64,000 bases of DNA from positions 124,001-188,000 of the forward strand of contig NZ_SPQR01000006.1 of assembly GCF_004766055.1 (NCBI RefSeq). Reading direction: 5' to 3'. Source of the stretch: Desulfosporosinus sp. Sb-LF (GTDB lineage: Bacteria > Bacillota > Desulfitobacteriia > Desulfitobacteriales > Desulfitobacteriaceae). How positions within the stretch are numbered: position 1 is the stretch's first letter; every line of letters begins with the position of its first letter. This document shows positions 34,341-41,741 of this stretch, in pieces. A model generated the notes under the pieces. It worked only from the letters and a program-made list of their open reading frames with translations. It was not told the origin of the DNA and searched no databases. The position numbers and the translations under genes were made by a program.

Positions 34341-35633
34341 ATGACTGTACTGTATGCTAAGCTTCGAGTTCTTATAAAACCGTGTTTAAATTGGGGTCTA
34401 GTTGTTGGTATATTAGTTACATCGCTCATATCGAGTCTAGTAATTGACTCTAAAAGGGCTGATGCAAATACCGCAACAGCAACTCCTGGAAGTGCAGCAG
34501 TGACTACAAAATTGACCCTAACACCTCTGAAAAAGGGGGATACATTCCAATACCTAATAAATACTGCAGCAATTAGTACCCTGCCGGTTACTGGAGGAAC
34601 TCTTCCAACTGGAACCACGATATATACATCTGGCAATGACATAACCGGCGTAGATGTAGATAAGTATATAGACGTTTACGAAGTGGATGGAACCAGTAAT
34701 ATCGTAGCCTTCAAGGAATTTAAACTAACAGCCAATAACATTGCAGCACCTGTTTTGACTACCTTACCAGTAGCGGATATCGGAGCTTCGGCAGGAAGTA
34801 CAAAATTGACGTTAGTTGCAAATAACTCTGGAGATACATTCAAAGTACAAGTGGTTAGCAAAGTAACGCCACTGCCGGCCCTAGGAGCCACAGCTAGTGG
34901 AAAGGCGTATACAGCGGGTAGTGACCTAACCGGAGTAGATGCAACAACAAATAAGTATGTAAATGTTTATGAAGTGGATGGAACCGGTAAAATAGTCGCC
35001 TTCTCAGAGATCACACTGACAGCCGGCAACATTACAGCACCTGTAGTGAAAACCGCAACAGCAACTCCTGGAAGTGCAGCAGTGACTACAAAATTGACCC
35101 TAACACCTCTGAAAAAGGGGGATACATTCCAATACCTAATAAATACTGCAGCAATTAGTACCCTGCCGGTTACTGGAGGAACTCTTCCAACTGGAACCAC
35201 GATATATACATCTGGCAATGACATAACCGGCGTAGATGTAGATAAGTATATAGACGTTTACGAAGTGGATGGAACCAGTAATATCGTAGCCTTCAAGGAA
35301 TTTAAACTAACAGCCAATAACATTGCAGCACCTGTTTTGACTACCTTACCAGTAGCGGATATCGGAGCTTCGGCAGGAAGTACAAAATTGACGTTAGTTG
35401 CAAATAACTCTGGAGATACATTCAAAGTACAAGTGGTTAGCAAAGTAACGCCACTGCCGGCCCTAGGAGCCACAGCTAGTGGAAAGGCGTATACAGCGGG
35501 TAGTGACCTAACCGGAGTAGATGCAACAACAAATAAGTATGTAAATGTTTATGAAGTGGATGGAACCGGTAAAATAGTCGCCTTCTCAGAGATCACACTG
35601 ACAGCTGGCAACATCACAGCACCTTCATTGTGA
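34341..35633 (+). CDS. Secreted protein of two near-identical 194-residue repeats under riboswitch control
   Basis: A 430-residue protein with an N-terminal membrane/signal helix (LVVGILVTSLISSLVI, cleavage likely after ADA). Two tandem units follow. Each contains two related beta-rich modules, A (TLTPLKKGDTFQYLIN, DVYEVDGTSNIVAFKEF) and B (KLTLVANNSGDTFKVQVV, NVYEVDGTGKIVAFSEI). The order is A-B-A-B. I do not recognise a named family, but the modules read like Ig-like or cadherin-like surface repeats. AGGAGG precedes the ATG. The second unit ends abruptly at TAPSL, with no wall anchor. Confidence 0.8.
   Translation: MTVLYAKLRVLIKPCLNWGLVVGILVTSLISSLVIDSKRADANTATATPGSAAVTTKLTLTPLKKGDTFQYLINTAAISTLPVTGGTLPTGTTIYTSGNDITGVDVDKYIDVYEVDGTSNIVAFKEFKLTANNIAAPVLTTLPVADIGASAGSTKLTLVANNSGDTFKVQVVSKVTPLPALGATASGKAYTAGSDLTGVDATTNKYVNVYEVDGTGKIVAFSEITLTAGNITAPVVKTATATPGSAAVTTKLTLTPLKKGDTFQYLINTAAISTLPVTGGTLPTGTTIYTSGNDITGVDVDKYIDVYEVDGTSNIVAFKEFKLTANNIAAPVLTTLPVADIGASAGSTKLTLVANNSGDTFKVQVVSKVTPLPALGATASGKAYTAGSDLTGVDATTNKYVNVYEVDGTGKIVAFSEITLTAGNITAPSL
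34470..35633 (+). repeat. Tandem duplication, 582-bp units inside the secreted protein gene
   Basis: Unit 1 spans 34470-35051 and unit 2 spans 35052-35633, an exact 582-bp (194-codon) period. By reading, the units are identical until the last roughly 30 bases, where unit 1 has GCCGGCAACATTACAG and unit 2 has GCTGGCAACATCACAG. Such identity at synonymous sites points to a recent duplication or ongoing gene conversion. Confidence 0.92.
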
Positions 35634-35686
35634 TATAAATAATTTCAAAATCAACCCCTCTCTGACATTTAAGTTGCACAGCGAGA

Positions 35687-35725
35687 TTCGCCACTTCGTG
35701 GGGTCTTCTCCCAGAAAGTGGCGAA
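35687..35725 (+). terminator. Hairpin downstream of the secreted repeat protein
   Basis: TTCGCCACTT (35687-35696) and AAGTGGCGAA (35716-35725) form a perfect 10-bp stem with a 19-base loop. The following AGTATTTTAGCATTTTT is T-rich but not a classic tract. A terminator is the most likely role. Confidence 0.6.
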
Positions 35726-35921
35726 AGTATTTTAGCATTTTTGAGGAAAAAACCTATTGGTTACAACATGGATTATTAGAGTTTTTAATAATAATCTTTG
35801 ATCTTATAGACTCTTTTGATAACTAATATGAGTATTGCGAATCTTTATAAATGCTGTTATTATTAACTATACTTAATAATGACTCTAATTAAGGAGGACA
35901 AAATCATCCGCCAATTTGGAA

Positions 35922-35996
35922 ATGTTCCCAATTTGGTGCAACTCTGAAGGCCGTTTTCGCCCTAATGTTTGTCCGAACTGTAGTGTAGTAGTGTAG
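35922..35996 (+). pseudogene. Possible remnant of a small zinc-ribbon gene
   Basis: A 24-residue frame (MFPIWCNSEGRFRPNVCPNC, then SVVV) carries Cys-containing motifs like a zinc ribbon. A good AAGGAGG site lies at 35891-35897, but it is too far from this ATG, and the codon at proper distance is ATC, not ATG. This looks like a decayed small gene. The other parts of the 35634-36040 gap hold only the hairpin at 35687 and AT-rich sequence. Confidence 0.3.
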
Positions 35997-36040
35997 CAAA
36001 GAACAATTCGTTAAGCCAGAGTAGTAAAAAGAGGTAAAAA

Positions 36041-36487
36041 ATGGTAGAGTACTATAGTTATCTTTGGAGTACGACCTGGCCAAATTTAGTCGTACTCTTT
36101 TTGATATGGGGTGTTGTCGTTTCTCGACTGGTTTGGAAATCGGTGGGGACTTGGCGTTATGCCCGCGATGCTTGGGGTTTTCTCCTATTAGCTGGGAAGG
36201 CCTTTATATGGGTTGGGGTTTTAGGAATCTATACAAAACTGTTATTCTTTTCTCAACCAGATTGGTTAGCTCAACCAAGTTTTATCCAGGGTTCGGTTCT
36301 GGAAAAAGCCTATGATTCAGGCTTCAAAGCTTTTGCTTTAGTGGTTCGTAGCGGGACAGAACAAAAACAACTCTATGTTGACAAAAATGTCTATGACAAG
36401 CTTAAGATTGAAGATCAAGTAAAAGTGATGTATCTCCCCACTCGACGAGAAGTTGTGCGTTGTGAACTTGTGGGAAGTTTGCTTTAA
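36041..36487 (+). CDS. Hypothetical membrane protein
   Basis: A 148-residue protein with two membrane helices (WPNLVVLFLIWGVVVSRLVW and DAWGFLLLAGKAFIWVGVLGIYTKLLFF). A soluble C-terminal domain has a beta-rich, OB-like feel (LVVRSGTEQKQLYVDKNVYDKLKIEDQVKVMYLPTRREVV). I do not recognise a family. AGAGGTAAAAA lies before the ATG. It stands alone between the secreted repeat protein and a ferredoxin-type gene. Confidence 0.65.
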   Translation: MVEYYSYLWSTTWPNLVVLFLIWGVVVSRLVWKSVGTWRYARDAWGFLLLAGKAFIWVGVLGIYTKLLFFSQPDWLAQPSFIQGSVLEKAYDSGFKAFALVVRSGTEQKQLYVDKNVYDKLKIEDQVKVMYLPTRREVVRCELVGSLL

Positions 36488-36614
36488 GATGAAAAAACTA
36501 CTATATTAAGATGGTATGAAACGCAAATTATGAATTGGGGTTATCTGATAGTTTGGAGATTACAGGGGTTTTGGGAATCGGATGACTTGATATCGAGAAA
36601 GAGGAGTGTTTATT

Positions 36615-37718
36615 TTGAGTTCGGAAGTATTTTTTACCAGTATGAAGACTAAAAGTGGTGAAAGCCTCTTAACAAAACTTGAGCATTTAATAATACGGGC
36701 AGGATTGCTGGATGCAATTGCACCCAAAGACCTTGTAGCGATCAAGTTGCATTTTGGAGAACGAGGGAACTTAGCTTATGTCCGTCCGCAATATGTTAGA
36801 AGAGTCGTGGATCAAGTCAAGAAGAAAGGTGGACTTCCTTTCTTAACAGATGCCAATACGCTTTACGCTGGTTCTCGTTCGAATGCTGTGGATCATTTAG
36901 AGACGGCAATTGAAAATGGTTTCGATTATTCCGTCGTGGGGGCCCCTTTGGTGATTGCCGACGGTCTTAATGGGAAAGACTATGTATCTGTGCCAGTTAA
37001 TTTAAAGCATTTTGATGAAGTTAAAATTGGAAGCGCCGCAGTCCAAGCGGATGCCTTACTAGCCATTACTCATTTGAAAGGGCATGAGGCGACCGGTTTT
37101 GGAGGTACACTCAAAAATCTAGGGATGGGACTGGGTAGTCGCTCTGGTAAACAGCAGCAACATTCTGATCTTTTACCTCAAATCAATGAAGAGCTCTGCG
37201 TAGCCTGTGGCAAATGTTCAAAATGGTGTCCAGAGAAGGCTATCGTTGTAGAGGGTAAGGCTAGAATTTCAGCAGATAAATGCATCGGTTGTGGCGAGTG
37301 CACGGTCACCTGCCCAGTGCGTGCCATTGCGATTAATTGGAAGACAGAACCTGACATAATTCAGGAGAAAATTGCCGAGTATACGGTTGGTGTTCTTAAA
37401 GGCAAAGAGGGGAAAACGGGGTATATTACCTTTGTGACGAACGTTTCCCCACTTTGTGACTGTTGTGGTTGGAATGATGTGCCGATCGTCGGTGATATTG
37501 GTATTCTAGCATCCAAGGATCCAATTGCTATTGACCAGGCCGCAGTGGATCTGATTAATCAGGCACACGGGAATCCTCATTCAGAGCTTGGGGAGCGCCA
37601 TGAAGAAAAGGATAAATTCCGAGTACTATTTCCGGACATTGACTGGACCATTCAACTTTCCTATGGGGAAGAGATTGGCTTGGGAAGCAGGGAGTATAAA
37701 CTCATACAAATTGGGTAA
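36615..37718 (+). CDS. DUF362 protein with two 4Fe-4S ferredoxin motifs
   Basis: A protein of about 367 residues with the DUF362 core (VAIKLHFGERGNLAYVRPQYVRRVVD; LAITHLKGHEATGFGGTLKNLGMGLGSRSGK). A dicluster ferredoxin domain is inserted around residues 190-245 (CVACGKCSKWCPEKAI and CIGCGECTVTCPVRAI). The family is frequent in anaerobes, and its reaction is unknown. Electron transfer is likely. The start is a TTG at 36615, placed 8 bases after AAGAGGAG. The GTG at 36606 is the alternative. Confidence 0.87.
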   Translation: MSSEVFFTSMKTKSGESLLTKLEHLIIRAGLLDAIAPKDLVAIKLHFGERGNLAYVRPQYVRRVVDQVKKKGGLPFLTDANTLYAGSRSNAVDHLETAIENGFDYSVVGAPLVIADGLNGKDYVSVPVNLKHFDEVKIGSAAVQADALLAITHLKGHEATGFGGTLKNLGMGLGSRSGKQQQHSDLLPQINEELCVACGKCSKWCPEKAIVVEGKARISADKCIGCGECTVTCPVRAIAINWKTEPDIIQEKIAEYTVGVLKGKEGKTGYITFVTNVSPLCDCCGWNDVPIVGDIGILASKDPIAIDQAAVDLINQAHGNPHSELGERHEEKDKFRVLFPDIDWTIQLSYGEEIGLGSREYKLIQIG

Positions 37719-37768
37719 AGAAGATATTCTGAATTCCCTGGATTTCACAGAAAAGTCATGTCGTAATA

Positions 37769-37777
37769 TGATATAAT
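37769..37777 (+). promoter_or_regulatory. Extended -10 promoter of mecA
   Basis: TGATATAAT at 37769-37777 is an extended -10 element (TGnTATAAT) about 48 bases before the mecA start. No strong -35 was seen, which is common for extended -10 promoters. Confidence 0.5.
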
Positions 37778-37824
37778 GGGAATAAGATAGGGTAAGAACT
37801 TGATGCGGAAAGGAGAGTGGGGAT

Positions 37825-38433
37825 ATGCGTGTTCAAAAAGTTAACGAGCATACCATCCGCATCTTTATCTCTTTGACAGAGCTAACTGACAGGGATATTA
37901 CGATGGCTGATTTATTCCAACGATCAGCGAAGACGGAGCAGCTGTTTTGGGAACTCATTGCACAGGCGAGAGAAGAAGTAGAATTTAATCTAGATCAACC
38001 TTTCTGGATTCAGGCAACGGTGGCAACGAATGATGAATTTGTCATCACGATCATGAAGCAGGAAGAAACAATCGAAGGTTCGGTTAAAGAGAAGGCGGTT
38101 CGTAAAACACCTAAAGGTCGTGTGACGGAATTAGTTTATGTGTTTGCTGATCTTGAAGATGTGATTTCTGTTTCTGGACGTTTGCCTGAATTTAGTCAGT
38201 TGCGTTCCAGTCTCTATGAATTTGAAGAAGAATACTACCTTGTCCTAAATCGTATGGGATCGGGCAAGAAGCGCTTATTAGCGGAGGCAATTCTCGATGA
38301 ATATGGAGAAATTGTGGCCACTACAGGAGCTTTCCTGTCTGAACATGGAAAAGGTATTATTTTGGCAAAGGCTGTGCAAACGCTGAACGCTTCGTTCAAT
38401 AAGTCTTCACATGATAAAATGGAGAAGGTATAA
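37825..38433 (+). CDS. mecA: MecA-family ClpC adaptor protein
   Basis: A 202-residue protein with the MecA N-terminal pattern MRVQKVNEHTIRIFISLTELTDRDITMADLFQ, an acidic middle, and a C-terminal adaptor domain (YVFADLEDVISVSGRLPEF; EYYLVLNRM). MecA feeds substrates such as ComK to ClpCP protease in Bacillus. The exact substrates in this organism are unknown. GGAAAGGAGAG lies upstream of the ATG. A perfect terminator follows the stop, so it is monocistronic. Confidence 0.87.
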   Translation: MRVQKVNEHTIRIFISLTELTDRDITMADLFQRSAKTEQLFWELIAQAREEVEFNLDQPFWIQATVATNDEFVITIMKQEETIEGSVKEKAVRKTPKGRVTELVYVFADLEDVISVSGRLPEFSQLRSSLYEFEEEYYLVLNRMGSGKKRLLAEAILDEYGEIVATTGAFLSEHGKGIILAKAVQTLNASFNKSSHDKMEKV

Positions 38434-38434
38434 G

Positions 38435-38462
38435 AAAAGGGAAGCGTTTGCTTCCCTTTTTC
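38435..38462 (+). terminator. Intrinsic terminator after mecA
   Basis: AAAAGGGAAGC (38435-38445) and GCTTCCCTTTT (38450-38460) form a perfect 11-bp stem with a 4-base loop, followed by more T residues. Confidence 0.92.
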
Positions 38463-38581
38463 TATGAATTAGACGAGCTTGTCTTTATACTATACATTTT
38501 AAATCATCGAGGAAAGATTCGCTTTTAGGCTGGTCTCAACACTAGGAGCGAATGAAATTGAGATTAAATGGAGCCTTACTG

Positions 38582-38785
38582 TTATCCAAAGGAAAAAATT
38601 GCTGGGATTTGGCGCAGGCAGTGGATGCAAACAGTTTTTCCTTTAAACTTGTGAATCCTCATGGTTTTACCACAAAAGATACAAGGTTGGAACTGTTCTC
38701 TTGGGCGAGAGGGCCTATTAAAGGGAATAATAATAGCTTGATGAACTGGCTGTTGTAGTTGGGGAGTCGAGCTAATGCTGGACAT
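38582..38785 (-). CDS. Small zinc-ribbon protein (antisense to the flanking genes)
   Basis: On the - strand an AAGGAGG site (38790-38796) lies 4 bases before an ATG at 38785. The 67-residue product has PCIFCGKTMRIHKFKGKTVC, then IHCL: two CxxC pairs, a zinc ribbon. The motif and the strong ribosome-binding site argue for a real gene. Functions of such small zinc ribbons include anti-sigma factors (Gin/CsfB) and AbrB-like parts, but none can be assigned. The overlapping + strand frame at 38552-38758 is its shadow. Confidence 0.68.
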   Translation of the reverse strand: MSSISSTPQLQQPVHQAIIIPFNRPSRPREQFQPCIFCGKTMRIHKFKGKTVCIHCLRQIPAIFSFG

Positions 38786-38909
38786 GGAATACCTCCTTGA
38801 ATTGCTTGTGCATTTATCATATGCCAATTGTGATGTCGAAATCCTAAAAAGCTTGCGGGCCGAATATAGAAAATTGCTCGAAGATAATTGTGGCCCCTTT
38901 AAGGAGTGA
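38775..38909 (+). CDS. Possible small helical protein upstream of selA
   Basis: A 44-residue frame starting MLDMEYLLELLVHLSYANCD and ending LLEDNCGPFKE. GGGGAG lies 8 bases before the ATG. The stop comes 6 bases before the selA start, and selA's ribosome-binding site (AAGGAG) lies at the stop. The helix pattern looks protein-like. Its 5' end overlaps by 11 bases the start of the - strand zinc-ribbon gene, so the two cannot both be freely expressed. It may be a leader peptide for selA. Confidence 0.4.
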   Translation: MLDMEYLLELLVHLSYANCDVEILKSLRAEYRKLLEDNCGPFKE

Positions 38910-38915
38910 CAATCA

Positions 38916-40343
38916 GTGGAACAAGAGAAAAAAAGACGATTAAGGGCGCTTCCAGCCGTTCACGAAGTAATTTCCCAGCTGGAGCACGAAGAAGAATTCA
39001 GTCCGTTTTTGGCGAATGAGAGGCGGTTTCCTCGTTTAACGCAGGGTGTTCGACAGGTTTTACAAAAAGCAAGGGAGAATGTCGTAGGGAATTTTACGGA
39101 TTCATTTGAGGAATTTGAATCCTCCCTTTGGCCGTGGTTGAAAACCCAGCTTTTACAGGAGTTGACACGTTCAGAAACTAGTTTAAGGCGTGTCATCAAC
39201 GCCACTGGGGTTGTGTTACATACTAATTGTGGAAGAGCCCTGCTCGCCCCAACGGTTGCGCGTTTTGTTGCAGACCAAGCCGAACGGTACAGTAATCTAG
39301 AGTTGAATATTGAGACTGGGGAGCGGGGAGTGCGCTATGTCCATGTTGAAGCTCTGTTATGTCATCTAACCGGAGCAGAAGCTGCTATGGTGGTTAATAA
39401 TAATGCCGCAGCCGTTCTTTTAATGATGAATACGTTTGCGCAAGGCAAAGACGTGATTGTTTCACGCGGGGAACTTGTGGAAGTGGGTGGATCTTTTCGG
39501 ATTCCTGAAGTTTTGAAAGCTGGGGGGGCTAAGCTTGTTGAAGTCGGAAGTACCAATAAGACCTGGCTTAGGGATTATGAATCGGCGATCGGACCAGAGA
39601 CTGCTCTATTTTTAAAAGTTCATACGAGCAATTACCGGGTTGAAGGGTTCACCCATTCCGTTTCGGGAGCTGAGTTGGTAGAACTTGGAGAAGCGCGAGG
39701 CTTGCCGGTGATGGAGGATTTAGGAAGCGGGAGCTTCTTTGATGGGACAAACTTTGGATTCCCACTTGAACCGACCATTGAGCAATCTATCAGAGCAGGG
39801 CTTTCCCTCGTGTCTTTTAGTGGAGATAAATTGCTGGGTGGTCCCCAGGCCGGAATAATCGTAGGAAAACGTGCTTTCATCGAACGTTTGAGGGCGAATC
39901 AATTGACCCGGGCTTTGAGGGTGGATAAGCTAACCTTGGCAGCCCTCGAAGCGACCCTGCGTTTATATAAAAATGAGGAATTTGAAGATATTCCCGTCTG
40001 GCGAATGCTCTCTCTCTCTCTAGATAAGTTGGAATCAGCCGCTTCGGAGCTTGTAGCAGCTTTAGCTAGGAATTCTAATATCACGGTTGACTTGAAGGAA
40101 GACGTCTCTCAGGTGGGTGGTGGGGCTTGGCCCACGGTTGAACTTCCAACCTGGGTATGTGCAATTCGCCCCAAGCAAGGAAGTGTGATGGAGTTAGAGC
40201 GGTTTTTGCGTTTAGGGCCAGTGGCTATTTTGTCTCGGATTCGCAAGGATTGGGTACTCGTTGATGTACGAACTTTGTTAAGTGGAGATATGGAGGAGAT
40301 TGTTCGGCGGTTAGTGGATTGGAGAGGGGAGTCAGTGTCTTAG
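38916..40343 (+). CDS. selA: L-seryl-tRNA(Sec) selenium transferase SelA
   Basis: A 475-residue PLP enzyme that converts seryl-tRNA(Sec) to selenocysteyl-tRNA(Sec) using selenophosphate from SelD. Key features are RRVINATGVVLHTNCGRALL near residue 90, VVNNNAAAVLL, and the PLP lysine Lys305 in SFSGDKLLGGPQAGI. The start is a GTG with AAGGAG upstream. The last residues (ESVS) and the TAG stop lie inside the left terminal repeat of the dispersed element at 40331. selD lies 271 bases downstream. No selB or tRNA(Sec) was seen. Confidence 0.95.
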   Translation: MEQEKKRRLRALPAVHEVISQLEHEEEFSPFLANERRFPRLTQGVRQVLQKARENVVGNFTDSFEEFESSLWPWLKTQLLQELTRSETSLRRVINATGVVLHTNCGRALLAPTVARFVADQAERYSNLELNIETGERGVRYVHVEALLCHLTGAEAAMVVNNNAAAVLLMMNTFAQGKDVIVSRGELVEVGGSFRIPEVLKAGGAKLVEVGSTNKTWLRDYESAIGPETALFLKVHTSNYRVEGFTHSVSGAELVELGEARGLPVMEDLGSGSFFDGTNFGFPLEPTIEQSIRAGLSLVSFSGDKLLGGPQAGIIVGKRAFIERLRANQLTRALRVDKLTLAALEATLRLYKNEEFEDIPVWRMLSLSLDKLESAASELVAALARNSNITVDLKEDVSQVGGGAWPTVELPTWVCAIRPKQGSVMELERFLRLGPVAILSRIRKDWVLVDVRTLLSGDMEEIVRRLVDWRGESVS

Positions 40344-40530
40344 CACGTTCGCACACGCTCCATTGCTATTCGCTTGACGCCGCGGCTAAAACGCAAAACC
40401 CCTTGGCTATTCTGGCCGTTTGCTATGCCATCCTTGGACAAGTCCCGTTGCCTTTCTTCAGGCTTGGCGTTTGCGCTCATTGACGCAAAGGCGCTTTGGT
40501 GGAAGGCGCACGGCTGCTTGCTAAGTTGAC
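40331..40530 (+). repeat. Dispersed inverted-repeat element, copy 2 (between selA and selD)
   Basis: This copy begins GTCAGTGTCTTAG (40331-40343), which contains the selA stop codon, and ends near CTAAGTTGAC (40521-40530). It shares CGTTCGCACACGCT, GCTATTCGCTTGACGCC, GGACAAGTCCCGTTGC and GCGCTCATTGACGCAA with the copies at 19.0 and 62.2 kb. The block with the GATAGTCTCC hairpin is missing between the terminal repeat and CGTTCGC, so the copy is internally deleted. Its right end provides the TTGAC of the selD promoter. Confidence 0.8.
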
Positions 40531-40553
40531 GTATAATTAAATTAGATTATAAT
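40526..40553 (+). promoter_or_regulatory. Promoter of selD
   Basis: TTGACG (40526-40531), 16 bases, TATAAT (40548-40553). The -35 falls at the end of repeat copy 2. Just downstream AATTAAAGAGTAATAT occurs twice (40551-40566 and 40575-40590), a 24-base period direct repeat that may bind a regulator. Confidence 0.6.
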
Positions 40554-40614
40554 TAAAGAGTAATATCTCGAGTTAATTAAAGAGTAATATTAAAAACGTT
40601 AGGTGGTGTGTGAG

Positions 40615-41700
40615 ATGGATCTCAATATGATGATGCAAAATAAAATGCCAGAAAAGGTTCGGTTGACTCAGTTATCGACCAAAGCGGGTTGAGGATGTAA
40701 GATAGGTCCTGCGGACCTGGCGCAAGTTTTGCGCTACTTACCACCGAACCAAGTGGATGCTAACCTTTTAGTGGGTATGGAAACTTCGGATGATGCTGGA
40801 GTTTACCGTTTAAATGATGAACAGGCCATCGTTCAAAGTGTTGATTTCTTTACTCCGGTCGTGGATGATCCCTTCGCGTTTGGGCAAATTGCCGCGGCTA
40901 ATGCTTTAAGTGATATTTACGCAATGGGTGGTAAACCGCTTACGGCTATGAATTTGGTTTCTTTTCCGGTTGGAAAGTTAGATATGGAAATTTTGGCTAA
41001 GATTCTTCAAGGTGGAAGTGAGAAGATTCGAGAGGCCGGTGCGGTTCTTGTCGGTGGGCATTCTATTGATGATCCGGAGCCGAAATATGGGCTGTCCGTC
41101 ACTGGAATTGTGCACCCAGACCATGTTTTGTCCAATGCTAAAGCTGAGCCTGGGGATGTTTTAGTTCTTACTAAACCGCTCGGGGTAGGAATTATCACGA
41201 CTGGGATCAAACGAGGGATTGTCTCTTCGGAGGCAGAAGCAGAAGTGATTCGAGTGATGGCTACCCTGAATAAGGGCGCGGCCGAAGCCGCTATTTCAGT
41301 GGGGGTTCATTCTGTCACGGATGTGACGGGTTTTGGACTTTTAGGGCATTTGCATGAAATGCTTCAGGCCAGCGGGTGTAGTGCCGAGGTTTATGCTGGG
41401 GCTGTGCCGATTTTAGATAGTGTTTGGGATTGTATTCAACAAAAGGCTATTCCAGGTGGGACTCAAGCGAACCGACGTCATCTTGAAGATAAGGTGAAGT
41501 TTGCAGGGGACGTGTCAGAAGAGCTTCGGATTGTGCTTTTTGATGCGATCACTTCAGGCGGATTACTGCTTGCAGTACCTGAAGAACGGGCTGATTTGCT
41601 GATTGAACAGTTGACTGCGCACAAGACACCTGCAGCTGCTGTTATTGGAAGAGTCCATAGTGGCGAGCCTGGAGAAATTGCAGTTTCTAGTCGTGCATGA
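40615..41700 (+). CDS. selD: Selenide, water dikinase SelD, selenocysteine-containing
   Basis: SelD makes selenophosphate from selenide and ATP. The gene starts at ATG 40615 and reads MDLNMMMQNKMPEKVRLTQL then STKAG-U-GCK. The in-frame TGA at 40690-40692 falls exactly at the catalytic Cys/Sec position (residue 26). A hairpin AGGTCC-TGC-GGACCT follows 11 bases later. Downstream motifs (SVDFFTPVVDDPFAFGQIAAANALSDIYAMGG; LTKPLGVGI; DVTGFGLLGHL) match the family. The product is 361 residues. A start at 40729, after the TGA, would lose the active site. GGTGGTGTGTGAG lies before the ATG. Confidence 0.95.
40704..40718 (+). promoter_or_regulatory. SECIS-like hairpin in selD
   Basis: AGGTCC (40704-40709) and GGACCT (40713-40718) form a 6-bp stem with loop TGC, 11 bases downstream of the UGA at 40690. 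Bacterial SECIS elements lie at this distance and bind SelB. Loop details are not strictly conserved, so the element is judged from position. Confidence 0.65.
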
Positions 41701-41741
41701 TAAAATACCTCGTGTACTGGAAAGGTAGCGGGGGGATAGAA

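Noticed and set aside
34470-35633. CRISPR-like or satellite array
   Set aside because: The repeat is two long units that remain in frame as protein; there are no short repeats with spacers.
38552-38758. 68-residue + strand frame after mecA
   Set aside because: It is the shadow of the better supported - strand zinc-ribbon gene, which has the stronger ribosome-binding site and CxxC pairs.
40729-41700. selD starting at 40729
   Set aside because: This start is an artefact of the in-frame UGA at 40690; the upstream frame carries the conserved N-terminal region and Sec site.
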